A stretch of DNA of 10,000 nucleotides from Desulfarculus sp. (lineage in GTDB: Bacteria; Desulfobacterota; Desulfarculia; Desulfarculales; Desulfarculaceae): assembly GCA_020216805.1 (NCBI GenBank), contig JAIWNN010000063.1:1-10000 (forward strand). Direction: 5' to 3'. The stretch's first letter is position 1. Each line of letters begins with the position of its first letter. The notes under the pieces were generated by a model. It did no database searches and was not told where the DNA came from. It was given only the letters and a program-made list of their open reading frames with translations. Below are positions 1 through 8,946 of the stretch, in pieces. The position numbers and the translations under genes are program-made.

Positions 1-268
1 CGCTGGAGCCGTCGGCGTTGAAGAAATGCCAACGAAAATCCACCCGCCCCAGGCGGGGGTCAACTCTATCCGAGGGCTCGAGGATAATCAAGCCGTCGGC
101 CCCCACCGACCGCCCCCGGGCGCAGAGCCCCTGGGCCAGGGCCGGCATCAGCTCCGGGGGGAGGCCGGCGACGCGGTTGTCGATCAGCACGAAGTCGTTG
201 CCGCTGCCGTTCATCTTGGCGAACTTCAGGCCGTGCAGGGCCTGGAGGGCCTGGAGCTTGCTGGTCAT
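1..268 (-). CDS. dapF: Diaminopimelate epimerase, 5' part (runs off left edge)
   Basis: DapF interconverts LL- and meso-diaminopimelate in the cytoplasm, supplying meso-DAP for peptidoglycan and for LysA. The 89 codons present read MNGSGNDFVLIDNR (residues 19-32), then VGADGLIILEPS and DFRWHFFNADGS, which match the N-terminal half-domain of the family (KM-G-GNDF and FNADGS blocks). The first catalytic cysteine normally follows FNADGS within about ten residues, so it lies just outside the window and cannot be checked. The ATG at 268-266 is one base after the lysA stop (TGA-G-ATG), which implies translational coupling. No strong Shine-Dalgarno is visible. This start puts about 13 residues (MTSKLQALQALHG) ahead of the usual family start, but no other ATG, GTG or TTG falls between it and the conserved block. 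The identification is secure; only the start is slightly unsure. Confidence 0.93.
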   Translation of the reverse strand, partial: MTSKLQALQALHGLKFAKMNGSGNDFVLIDNRVAGLPPELMPALAQGLCARGRSVGADGLIILEPSDRVDPRLGRVDFRWHFFNADGSS

Positions 269-269
269 C

Positions 270-1526
270 TCACATCCATTCCGGCAGGCGCTCGCCCCGG
301 ACCAGGTCCTCCAGGGTCTCCCGCGCCCGGATCACGCTGAATCGGTCGCCGTGAACCAGGACCTCGGCCGCCCGGGGCCGGGAGTTGTAGTTGCTGCTCA
401 TGGCGAAGCCATAGGCCCCGGCGCTCATCACCGCCAGCAGGTCCCCGCGCCGGAAGGGCGGCAGCTCGCGGTCCCGGGCCAGGTAGTCGCCGGTCTCGCA
501 GATGGGTCCCACCACGTCGGCCACCACCGGCTCCACCCCCGGCTGCTGGCGCACCGGCCAGATGGCGTGGTAGGAGTCGTAGAAGCTTGGCCGGATCAGG
601 TCGTTCATGGCCCCGTCCACGATGACGAAGCGCTTGACCGGGGTCTGCTTGGTGTAGTGGACCTGGCACAGCAGCAGACCGGCGTTGCCCACCAGCACCC
701 GCCCCGGCTCCAGCACCAGGCGCATGTCCAGCCGGCGCACCCGCTCGGCCAAGGCCGCGGCGTACTGGTCCGGTCCCGGCGGGTTCTCCTGGGCGTAGGT
801 GATGCCCAGCCCGCCGCCCAGATCCAACAGCTCCAGCTTGATCCCGGCCGCCCGCAGGCGCTCCACCAGCACCGCGACCCGCTCCAGGGCGTCGGCGAAG
901 GGCCGCACGTCGGTGAGCTGGCTGCCGATGTGGCAGCTCACGCCCTTGATCTCCAGGTTGGGCATCCCGGCCAGCACCTGGTACTGGGCGAAGGCCAGCT
1001 CCACGTCCAGGCCGAACTTATTCTTGGCCAGGCCGGTGGTGATCTTGGGATGGGTCTGGGCGTCCACGTCCGGATTGACCCGGAAGCTGACCGGGGCCTT
1101 TTTGCCCAGGTTGCCGGCCACCCGGTCCAGAACCTGCATCTCCTCGATGCTCTCCAGGTTGAACATCAGGATGCCGGCCTTCAGGGCGGCCTCCATCTCG
1201 GCTTCGGTCTTGCCCACCCCGGAATAGACGATGCGCCCCGGGTCCACCCCGGCGGCGATGGCCCGCCAGAGCTCGCCGCCGCTGACGATGTCCGCCCCGC
1301 CGCCCAGGCCGGCGAACAGCGCCATGATGGCCCGGCTGGTGTTGGCCTTGACCGCGTAGCAGACCAAGGCATCCAGCCCGGCGAAGGCCTGGCTGAAAGC
1401 CAGGAAATGCCGGGTCAAGGTGGCCTGCGAGTAGACATAAGCCGGGGTTCCCACCTGGCGCGCGATCTGGCGCAGGTTGACCTCCTCCGCGTGCAACTCA
1501 CTGTCCTTGTATGCGAAATGATGCAT
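270..1526 (-). CDS. lysA: Diaminopimelate decarboxylase
   Basis: LysA decarboxylates meso-diaminopimelate to L-lysine, a PLP enzyme of the alanine-racemase-like fold III, acting in the cytoplasm as a dimer. At 418 residues it has normal family length. Visible landmarks: YAVKAN with the PLP Schiff-base lysine K60, HIGSQ (199-203), the phosphate-binding glycine loop DLGGGLG (235-241), EPGR (273-276), and CETGD (343-347) with the cysteine that contributes to the partner active site. AGAYG and MSSNYNSRPRAAEVLV follow near the C-terminus. The start at ATG 1526 gives MHHFAYKDSEL, typical of the family, 26 bp after the lipoprotein stop. No clear Shine-Dalgarno precedes it, so translation may depend on coupling with the upstream gene. 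The stop is followed one base later by dapF, its pathway partner. All key residues are intact. Confidence 0.97.
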   Translation of the reverse strand: MHHFAYKDSELHAEEVNLRQIARQVGTPAYVYSQATLTRHFLAFSQAFAGLDALVCYAVKANTSRAIMALFAGLGGGADIVSGGELWRAIAAGVDPGRIVYSGVGKTEAEMEAALKAGILMFNLESIEEMQVLDRVAGNLGKKAPVSFRVNPDVDAQTHPKITTGLAKNKFGLDVELAFAQYQVLAGMPNLEIKGVSCHIGSQLTDVRPFADALERVAVLVERLRAAGIKLELLDLGGGLGITYAQENPPGPDQYAAALAERVRRLDMRLVLEPGRVLVGNAGLLLCQVHYTKQTPVKRFVIVDGAMNDLIRPSFYDSYHAIWPVRQQPGVEPVVADVVGPICETGDYLARDRELPPFRRGDLLAVMSAGAYGFAMSSNYNSRPRAAEVLVHGDRFSVIRARETLEDLVRGERLPEWM

Positions 1527-1552
1527 GATTTGCGCTGCGTCGTCCCGTGGGG

Positions 1553-2623
1553 TTAGGGTTGCTGCTTCACTTCCACCGCCGGGCTGGGCTGACTGAGGTT
1601 GCCGGCCTCGTCCACGGCCAGGACGCGGTAGTGGTAGACCGAGCCCAGCTTGACCGCCTTGTCCACGAAGGTGTTCTCCGCCAAGGGGTTGGCGTTCAAG
1701 CGGGTGAAGGGGCCGGCCTTGACCGTGGCCCGCTCCACGAAATAGCCGGCGGTGTCCGGCTCCGGGCTGGGGGTGAAGCGCAGATAGATGCCATCGGGAA
1801 AGCTGGCCCCCACCAGGCCGCTGGGCGGGCTGGGCGCGGTCTGGTCCAGGGCGCTGGCCGAGACCCAGGGGCCGGGCTGACCTTCCACCAGCGAGCCGTT
1901 GATCTCGCGCACCGCCGCCACCCGGTAGCGGTAGAGCTGTCCCACGGTCAGGCTCTTGTCCACCAGCTCGGGCTTGGTCAGGGGGCGCTCGTTGAGAGCT
2001 CGTTCGCCGTCCGGGCCCTTGCGGTAGAGGATGTAGCCGGGGGGCTCGGGGGCCTGGCGGCCGTCGGCCAGCGAAACCACCGGTTGCCAGGTCAGACGGA
2101 CCTGGCCGTCGCCCTCTAGAATCTTCAGGCCCGTCGGCGCCTGGGGAGGCGTGGCCCGCACCGCGCGGGCGTAGCCGGACTCCCTGCCCGCCCGGCCGCG
2201 GGCGTCCACCAATTGCACTCGGTAGACCGCGGTCATGTCCATGGGGGCCTGGCGGTCCAGGTAGGTGAACTTGCCGGCCTCGCCCGGCTTGAGCTGGCTG
2301 GCCACGTCCAACACCCGGTAGTCGCGCAGGCGGGGCGGACACGGCGGGCACTCGGGGTCGCCGGTGATGGGCAGGTAGCCATAGTACAGGCGGGCCTCGC
2401 GGATGAAAAAGTTGGGGTTTTCCTCCCCCGGCACGCTGAAGCTCAGCTCCACCCCCTCGGCCACCGCCCGGGCCTTGAGGTCCGCCACCGGCATGGGCGC
2501 CACCATGGTGGAGGCCAGAGGCGGCGACTTGACCCCGCAGCCGGGCAGGCCGGCCGCCACGATCACCAGGGCCACCAGAACCAGACCCCGCAGGGCCGCC
2601 CACATCATCAGCTTTCCGGCCAT
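1553..2623 (-). CDS. Outer-membrane-type lipoprotein with fibronectin type III repeats
   Basis: The function is not known. The 356-residue protein begins with a lipoprotein signal peptide: K4 and R12, a hydrophobic run LVLVALVIVAAGL (14-26), and a lipobox LPGC with Cys29 as lipidation site. The mature start is CGVKSPPL; Gly at +2 does not suggest inner-membrane retention, so a periplasm-facing outer-membrane anchor is inferred. Three fibronectin-III-like modules follow, at about 44-158, 160-258 and 264-353, each ending in a Y-x-Y/V-R-V strand (YRVQLVDARG, YRYRVAAVRE, YHYRVLAVDEAG) typical of FN3 F strands. Module 1 holds an unusual CPPCPP loop at 92-97. The ATG at 2623 overlaps argH by 16 bp and has GAGGA 7 nt upstream. 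Position between argH and lysA is a recurrent arrangement in Desulfobacterota from memory. The CG-x-K-x-P-x-L start resembles the LptM/YifL lipoprotein family. Confidence 0.88.
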   Translation of the reverse strand: MAGKLMMWAALRGLVLVALVIVAAGLPGCGVKSPPLASTMVAPMPVADLKARAVAEGVELSFSVPGEENPNFFIREARLYYGYLPITGDPECPPCPPRLRDYRVLDVASQLKPGEAGKFTYLDRQAPMDMTAVYRVQLVDARGRAGRESGYARAVRATPPQAPTGLKILEGDGQVRLTWQPVVSLADGRQAPEPPGYILYRKGPDGERALNERPLTKPELVDKSLTVGQLYRYRVAAVREINGSLVEGQPGPWVSASALDQTAPSPPSGLVGASFPDGIYLRFTPSPEPDTAGYFVERATVKAGPFTRLNANPLAENTFVDKAVKLGSVYHYRVLAVDEAGNLSQPSPAVEVKQQP

Positions 2624-4008
2624 AAGCGCTTCCTCGCCAGGTTGAGGGCCGCCCGCACGTTCTCCCCGGCGGTCCCGCCGGGGCTGATGCGGCGATCAAT
2701 GGCGTGCTCGGCCTCGAGCACGGGGAACACGTCTTGTTCTATCACAGATGACAGCGACTTGTACTCATCAAGGGTCAGTTCTTCCAAAGTGCGGCCGCTC
2801 TGCTCGGCCAGCCGCACCGCCCGGCCGGCGATCTCATGGGCCTGGCGGAAGGGCACCCCCTTGGCGGCCAGATAATCGGCCAGCTCGGTGGCGTTCAAGA
2901 AGCCCTCTTTGACCGCCTGGGCCATGGCCTCCTCGCGCACCGTGGCTCCGGCCAGCATCGGGGCCAGCACCCTCAGGCAGTCCAACACCGTCTGGACCGC
3001 GTCGAAGACCGGCTCCTTGTCCTCCTGCAGGTCCTTGTTGTAGGCCAGGGGCAGGCCCTTGAGCACCGTCAGCAGGGCCACCAGGTCGCCCAGCACCCGC
3101 CCGGTCTTGCCCCGGATCAGCTCGGCCGCGTCGGGGTTCTTCTTCTGGGGCATGATGGAACTGCCGGTGGTGAAGGCGTCGGACAGGCGGATGAAGCCGA
3201 ATTCGCTGGTGGACCAGAGGACCAGCTCCTCGGCCAGGCGCGACAGATGCACCTGGCACAGGGCCAGGACGAACAAGAGCTCGGCCGCGAAGTCGCGGTC
3301 GCTCACCGCGTCCAGGGAGTTGCCGCAAGCCCCGCCGGAGAAGCCCAGGTCCTGGGCCACCGCGAAGGGATCGATGGGATGGGTGGTGCCGGCCAGGGCC
3401 GCCGCGCCCAGGGGCAGCACCGCCGTCCGGCGGTAGCAGTCGGCCAGGCGCTCGCGGTCGCGCCAGGCCATTTCCACGTAGGCCAGCAGATGGTGGGCGA
3501 AAAGGATCGGCTGGGCGCGTTGGAGGTGGGTGTAGCCCGGCATGATGGCCCCGACGTGGGCCTGGCCCAGCTCCACCAGGGCCCGCTGATACTCCAGCAG
3601 GGCCTGGTCCAGGTCGCGGCAGGCCTGCATCACCCACAGCCGCAGGTCGGTGGCCACCTGGTCGTTGCGGCTGCGGGCGGTGTGCAGCCGGCCGGCGGCC
3701 TCGCCGATCAGCTCCCGGAGCCGCGCCTCCACGTGGGTGTGGATGTCCTCCAACGACACCCGCCACTTTATCTCCCCGGCCTCGATCTCCTGCTTGACCT
3801 GGTCCAGGCCCTGGATGATGGCGACCGCGTCGTCCAGGCTCAGGATGCCCTGGCGGGCCAGCATGGCGGCGTGGGCCTGGCTGGCCCGGATGTCTTGGGC
3901 GTATAGCCGGCGGTCAAAGAAGATGGAGGCGTTGATCCGCTCCATCAACTCGTGGGTGGGCTCCGTGAACCGCCCGCCCCACTGCTTTTGGCTGGCTTGG
4001 TCGCTCAT
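2608..4008 (-). CDS. argH: Argininosuccinate lyase
   Basis: ArgH cleaves argininosuccinate to arginine and fumarate, the last step of arginine synthesis; it is a homotetrameric member of the fumarase/aspartase superfamily. The 466 residues match the usual family length. Motifs seen: WGGRF (10-14) at the N-terminus, TARSRNDQVATD (110-121), MPGYTHLQRAQP (156-167) with the acid/base histidine H161, and the superfamily signature GSSIMPQKKNPD (282-293) whose serine loop carries the catalytic base. The C-terminal SPGGTAGENV block is also present. The ATG at 4008 lies 15 bp after the argG stop, preceded by a G-rich stretch rather than a good Shine-Dalgarno. The 3' end overlaps the lipoprotein start by 16 bp. 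Nothing is missing or broken. Confidence 0.98.
   Translation of the reverse strand: MSDQASQKQWGGRFTEPTHELMERINASIFFDRRLYAQDIRASQAHAAMLARQGILSLDDAVAIIQGLDQVKQEIEAGEIKWRVSLEDIHTHVEARLRELIGEAAGRLHTARSRNDQVATDLRLWVMQACRDLDQALLEYQRALVELGQAHVGAIMPGYTHLQRAQPILFAHHLLAYVEMAWRDRERLADCYRRTAVLPLGAAALAGTTHPIDPFAVAQDLGFSGGACGNSLDAVSDRDFAAELLFVLALCQVHLSRLAEELVLWSTSEFGFIRLSDAFTTGSSIMPQKKNPDAAELIRGKTGRVLGDLVALLTVLKGLPLAYNKDLQEDKEPVFDAVQTVLDCLRVLAPMLAGATVREEAMAQAVKEGFLNATELADYLAAKGVPFRQAHEIAGRAVRLAEQSGRTLEELTLDEYKSLSSVIEQDVFPVLEAEHAIDRRISPGGTAGENVRAALNLARKRLWPES
2631..2635 (-). promoter_or_regulatory. Ribosome binding site of the lipoprotein gene
   Basis: GAGGA on the minus strand lies 7 nt before ATG 2623, inside the 3' end of argH. 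It supports this start over the in-frame ATG at 2608, which would overlap the argH stop as TGATG. Confidence 0.65.
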
Positions 4009-4023
4009 GACCCCCGTCCGAAC

Positions 4024-5247
<1,224 letters not shown>

Positions 5248-5341
5248 CGCTCTTCGTCCAGCCAAGGGAAAATGGTCGTGGAAGGAAAACCATCGACAGG
5301 GGCGTCACCCCACCCAGGCGGGATCCCCTGCGCTCACCGCT

Positions 5342-5411
5342 TTCGTAGGGACGGGGGTTATCCCCGCCCGTCTTGTTTTCCGCGCCGCCAGCGGGCGGGG
5401 ATGGACCCCGC
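5342..5411 (+). repeat. Dispersed palindromic repeat, family A copy 1
   Basis: The copy starts TTCGTAGGGACGGGG and holds an imperfect hairpin (5348-5356 against 5362-5369), then TCTTGTTTTCCGC, then a second stem GCGGGG/CCCCGC (5395-5400 with 5406-5411, 5-nt loop). The same order of elements recurs at 5553-5629. This looks like a REP-type intergenic element. Orientation is arbitrary because the core is palindromic. Confidence 0.75.
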
Positions 5412-5420
5412 TCCTAAACC

Positions 5421-5436
5421 GGGATAAGGATATCCC
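5421..5436. repeat. Perfect short inverted repeat
   Basis: GGGATA (5421-5426) and TATCCC (5431-5436) form a perfect 6-bp stem around the loop AGGA. It lies in the argF-argG gap just beyond repeat A copy 1. No T-run follows on either strand, so it is not a factor-independent terminator. Its function is unknown. Confidence 0.5.
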
Positions 5437-5444
5437 ATGCCGAA

Positions 5445-5491
5445 CCCGATTCATCCTTCGGTCTTCCGTGATTCTCGCAGATGAATTCGGG
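5445..5491. repeat. Inverted repeat with an 11-bp bulged stem
   Basis: CCCGATTCATC (5445-5455) is complementary to GATGAATTCGGG (5480-5491) apart from one bulged T, leaving a 24-nt loop. The loop itself holds a small CGG-TCTT-CCG hairpin. The right arm touches repeat B at 5491, so this may be the flank of that element. The arms contain TGAAT/ATTCA words like those in ArgR boxes, but their spacing is wrong for one. No T-tract follows, so it is not a classic terminator. Confidence 0.55.
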
Positions 5492-5526
5492 AGATCGCTC
5501 CGTCGCCAGGCTCCTCGCAATGACGG
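5491..5526 (-). repeat. Dispersed repeat, family B copy 1 (reverse orientation)
   Basis: Read on the minus strand the copy begins CCGTCATTGCGAGGAGC, continues through GACGGAGCGATCTC, and matches the element at 7828-7864 (CGTCATTGCGAGGAGCGAC, then GACGAAGCAATCCC). From memory, elements with the core GTCATTGCGAGGAGC and GACGAAGCAATC occur in many copies in intergenic DNA of varied bacteria. No protein is encoded and no function can be assigned. Confidence 0.75.
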
Positions 5527-5552
5527 TTGTTACTTGGATTTTAGCGCGCTTA

Positions 5553-5629
5553 TTCGTAGGGGCGGGGTTGATCCCCGGCCTTCTTGTCTTTCCGCACGGC
5601 CCGCAGCCCCGCTCCCAAGTCCGGCGGGG
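5553..5629 (+). repeat. Dispersed palindromic repeat, family A copy 2
   Basis: The copy begins TTCGTAGGGGCGGGGTTG and pairs with ATCCCCGGCC to form a hairpin, followed by TTCTTGTCTTTCCGC and a second stem CCCCGC/GCGGGG (5607-5612 with 5624-5629). It is a direct repeat of 5342-5411, about 211 bp away, and sits directly downstream of the argF stop on the minus strand. A shared CCCCGCTCC word also occurs in both copies. It may protect the 3' end of the argF message or simply be a REP-like insertion. Confidence 0.75.
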
Positions 5630-5647
5630 ATTGCTGGCGGCCGCCCC

Positions 5648-6565
<918 letters not shown>

Positions 6566-6570
6566 GGCTA

Positions 6571-6575
6571 TCCTC
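6571..6575 (-). promoter_or_regulatory. Ribosome binding site of argF
   Basis: GAGGA on the minus strand lies 5 nt before ATG 6565 and overlaps the end of argD (stop TGA at 6576-6574). It favours the ATG over the GTG at 6577, because it would lie inside a message starting at that GTG. Confidence 0.6.
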
Positions 6576-7770
6576 ACTCCCGGGGCGGGGCGGCCAGCAC
6601 CTCGGTCAAGGCCGCGCTGAGGGCGTCGATCTCCTGGGCGGTCACGATCAAAGGCGGCAGGAAGCGCAGCACCTTCTCCTGAGTGCAGTTGACCACGAAG
6701 CCCAGCTCCAGCAGCCGCTTGACCAGGGGCGTGCCGGGCAGGCTCAGCTCCAGGCCCAGCATCATGCCCAGGCCCCGCACCGCTACGACCACCTCCGGGA
6801 AACGCCCGGCCAGTTCATTCAGCTTATTCAGGAAATAGGCGCCGGTCTCCCGAACCAGTTCCAGGAACATCGGCGCGGTCAGGGTCTCCAGCACCACCGC
6901 GGCCGCGGCCATCACCACCGGGCCGGCCCCGAAGGTGGTGGCGTGGCTGCCGGGGTGGAAGAGGTCGGCCACCTCCTCCCGGGCCAGCACCGCCCCGGCC
7001 GGCAGGCCGTTGGCCAGGGCCTTGGCCAGGGTCATCACGTCCGGGGTGACCCCGAAGCCCTGGTGGGCGAAGAGCTGGCCGGTGCGGCCCAGGCCGGTCT
7101 GGATCTCGTCGAAGATCAGCAGCGCGCCGTGCTGGTCGCAGAGCTCCCGCAGGCCGGCCAAAAAACCGGCCGGGGGGATCACCACCCCGCCCTCGCCCAG
7201 CACCGGCTCGCAGAGCACCGCGCAGACCCGGTCGTCGAAGACGGCCTTGACCGCCTCCAGGTCGCCGAAGGGAACCCGCCGGAATTCCTGCACCAGGGGA
7301 TCGTAGCCCACCTGGACCTTGTTCTGGCCGGTGGCCGAGAGGGTGGCCAGGGTGCGGCCGTGGAAGGAGTTCTCCATCACGATCACCGCGTGGGCCCCCT
7401 TTAGCCGCTCCTTGCCCCACAGCCGGGCCAGCTTCAAGGCCCCCTCGTTGGCCTCCGCCCCGGAATTGCAGAAGAAAACCCGGTCCGCGAAGCAGTTTTC
7501 CACCAACAACTGGGCCACCCGGGCCTGGGGCTCGGTGTAATAAAGATTGGATACGTGGATCAGGCGCTTGGCCTGCCGGCAGATGGCCTCGGCCACCCCG
7601 GGATGGGCGTGGCCCAGGTTGCAGACCGCGATCCCGGCCAGGAAGTCCAGATAGGTCCGGCCCTGGTCGTCGGTCAACTGGCAGCCCGAGCCGTCCACGA
7701 AAGTCACCGGGGTCCGGCCGTAGGTGTTCATCACCATCCGGTCGATCATCCGCGCCGCTGTCTCGCTCAT
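6574..7770 (-). CDS. argD: Acetylornithine aminotransferase (class III PLP aminotransferase)
   Basis: ArgD transaminates N-acetylglutamate semialdehyde with glutamate to N-acetylornithine. The 398 residues are the standard length for the family. Landmarks: FFCNSGAEANEGALKLAR (99-116), the SFHGRT block (135-140), IFDEIQTGLGRTG (219-231) with the PLP-contacting aspartate D221, the Schiff-base lysine K250 in TLAKALANG, and LRFLPPLIVT (368-377) near the C-terminus. In many bacteria the same enzyme also acts as succinyl-DAP aminotransferase (DapC), so it could link this arginine block to the lysine genes downstream; that dual role cannot be read from sequence. ATG 7770 has AAGGAG 7 nt upstream. 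It overlaps or abuts argF and is separated from argB by 257 bp of non-coding DNA. Confidence 0.97.
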   Translation of the reverse strand: MSETAARMIDRMVMNTYGRTPVTFVDGSGCQLTDDQGRTYLDFLAGIAVCNLGHAHPGVAEAICRQAKRLIHVSNLYYTEPQARVAQLLVENCFADRVFFCNSGAEANEGALKLARLWGKERLKGAHAVIVMENSFHGRTLATLSATGQNKVQVGYDPLVQEFRRVPFGDLEAVKAVFDDRVCAVLCEPVLGEGGVVIPPAGFLAGLRELCDQHGALLIFDEIQTGLGRTGQLFAHQGFGVTPDVMTLAKALANGLPAGAVLAREEVADLFHPGSHATTFGAGPVVMAAAAVVLETLTAPMFLELVRETGAYFLNKLNELAGRFPEVVVAVRGLGMMLGLELSLPGTPLVKRLLELGFVVNCTQEKVLRFLPPLIVTAQEIDALSAALTEVLAAPPRE

Positions 7771-7777
7771 GATAGCG

Positions 7778-7783
7778 CTCCTT
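7778..7783 (-). promoter_or_regulatory. Ribosome binding site of argD
   Basis: AAGGAG on the minus strand lies 7 nt before ATG 7770. This is the strongest Shine-Dalgarno in the window and confirms the argD start. Confidence 0.75.
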
Positions 7784-7827
7784 AACGGGATAGGGATTCA
7801 GCCGGGGGAACCCTTCTCCGCCCTCCT

Positions 7828-7864
7828 CGTCATTGCGAGGAGCGACAGCGACGAAGCAATCCCC
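7828..7864 (+). repeat. Dispersed repeat, family B copy 2
   Basis: The copy reads CGTCATTGCGAGGAGCGAC and then AGCGACGAAGCAATCCCC. Its left part, with five flanking bases, forms a perfect 7-bp hairpin, CTCCTCG (7823-7829) against CGAGGAG (7836-7842), with a 6-nt loop. It is the same family as 5491-5526 in the opposite orientation. It lies between argB and argD, about 57 bp upstream of the argD start. Confidence 0.78.
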
Positions 7865-7876
7865 CGGACCCCCTCC

Positions 7877-7903
7877 TAAAAGGCCGAAAGTGGCGATTTC
7901 GGC
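7877..7903 (-). terminator. Weak factor-independent terminator-like stem after argB
   Basis: On the minus strand GCCGAAA (7903-7897) pairs perfectly with TTTCGGC (7889-7883) around a 7-nt loop and is followed by CTTTTA. The stem is short and the T-tract is only four bases, so termination would be partial at best. It sits about 125 bp past the argB stop and before argD, where partial termination or a pause could lower argD-argF expression. It may also be chance. Confidence 0.35.
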
Positions 7904-8027
7904 GAAGTAATTCTGGTCAAGCTAGCGGCGTGCGGTCGTCGGCCGTGGGGGCGGACGATGCCCACCCCCCAGCCCGCCTTCCGCGCCCAACCCGGCGCGG
8001 CGGTCAATGGCGATGGCCACGGATCGG

Positions 8028-8930
8028 TCATGCCTGGGACCTCCAATCGGAGCGGAACACGGTGCCCACGCCCTGATCGGTGAAGATTTCCAGAAGCAAC
8101 GCGTTGGGCACCCGGCCGTCGATGATGTGGGCCCGCTCCACCCCGGCCTCCAGGGCCTCCAGGCAGCAGCTCACCTTGGGGATCATGCCGCCCTTGATGA
8201 TGCCCACCTCCATCAGCTCGCCCACCTGGGGCGGGGTCAGCTCCTGGATCAGGTTGCCCTGGCCGTCCAGCACCCCCCGGGTGTCGGTCAGCAGAATCAG
8301 CTTGCTGGCCCGCAGGCCGGCGGCGATGGCCGCCGCCACCAGGTCGGCGTTGATGTTCAGCGACTCGCCCTCCGGCCCCACCCCCACCGGGGCGATGACC
8401 GGGATGAACTGGCCGTGCTCCAGGGTGCGCAGCACCTGGGGGTCCACCTTCTCCGGCTCGCCCACCAGGCCGATGTCCACGATCTCCGGCGGCTGGTTGC
8501 CGGCCGCGCCCCGGGCCAATTGCATCCGGCTGGCCCGCAGCAGGTTGCCGTCGTGGCCCGAGAGCCCCACCGCCCGGCCGCCGTGGTGGTTGATCAGCGA
8601 GACGATGGAGGTGTTGACCTGGCCCAGGAGCACCATCTGCACCACGTCCATGATCTCCGGCGTGGTCACCCGCATGCCGTCCACGAACTCGCTGGCGATG
8701 TTCAGCTCCTTGAGCAGACGGTTGATCTGGGGGCCGCCGCCGTGCACGATCACCGGGTAGATGCCCACCGTGCGCAGCAGGATGACGTTGAGCGCGAACG
8801 AGCGCTTCAGGTCGTCGTCCACCATGGCGTGGCCGCCGTACTTGATGACCACGGTCTGCCCCTGGAAGGAGCGCATGTAGGGCAGCGCCTCGATCAGCGT
8901 CTGGGCGCGCAGATTGGCCTGGTCGGTCAT
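8028..8930 (-). CDS. argB: Acetylglutamate kinase
   Basis: ArgB phosphorylates N-acetylglutamate with ATP, often the feedback-controlled step of arginine synthesis. The 300-residue protein shows the amino-acid-kinase features VVIKYGGHAM (27-36), IVHGGGPQIN (61-70), GLSGHDGNL (122-130), NINADLVAAAIA (192-203) and the GGMIPKV block (247-253) with the conserved lysine. Its length and the N-terminal helix (LRAQTLIEALPYMRSF, 7-22) resemble the long, hexameric, arginine-inhibited class rather than the shorter E. coli enzyme; feedback inhibition is therefore inferred. The start is uncertain. ATG 8930 gives the family-typical N-terminus but has no clear Shine-Dalgarno. A GTG at 8960 would add ten residues and has AAGAGG 4 nt upstream. 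Downstream lies a 257-bp non-coding gap before argD. Confidence 0.95.
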   Translation of the reverse strand: MTDQANLRAQTLIEALPYMRSFQGQTVVIKYGGHAMVDDDLKRSFALNVILLRTVGIYPVIVHGGGPQINRLLKELNIASEFVDGMRVTTPEIMDVVQMVLLGQVNTSIVSLINHHGGRAVGLSGHDGNLLRASRMQLARGAAGNQPPEIVDIGLVGEPEKVDPQVLRTLEHGQFIPVIAPVGVGPEGESLNINADLVAAAIAAGLRASKLILLTDTRGVLDGQGNLIQELTPPQVGELMEVGIIKGGMIPKVSCCLEALEAGVERAHIIDGRVPNALLLEIFTDQGVGTVFRSDWRSQA

Positions 8931-8946
8931 GGCGTCAACATCCCGG

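Noticed and set aside
18..1556. A 512-codon open frame on the plus strand opposite lysA and dapF, and similar long frames at 3952-5427 and 2836-3906
   Set aside because: They are antisense to strongly conserved lysA, argG and argH; their low-complexity G/H/Q/L/A-rich translations have no recognisable domain. Long antisense frames are expected in GC-rich genes with GC-biased third positions.
5448..5488. ATTCATC and GATGAATTC as an ArgR operator (ARG box)
   Set aside because: The words TGAAT and ATTCA recur, but the two half-sites are 24 nt apart and belong to a stem next to repeat B; ARG boxes are compact 18-bp palindromes.
5538..5543. TAAAAT on the minus strand as a -10 box for argG
   Set aside because: It is one mismatch from TATAAT, but there is no -35-like hexamer at 16-18 bp and it is about 290 bp from the argG start with repeats between.
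5342..5629. A CRISPR array in the argF-argG gap
   Set aside because: Only two similar units occur, about 211 bp apart, with different lengths and intervening repeats of another family; there is no regular spacer structure.
7876..8031. A 51-codon minus-strand frame starting in ATGA overlap with the argB stop (MTDPWPSPLTAAPGW and on)
   Set aside because: The overlap looks gene-like, but there is no Shine-Dalgarno, the translation is rich in W, R and P with no known motif, and it runs into the terminator-like stem. Too short to support without conservation data.
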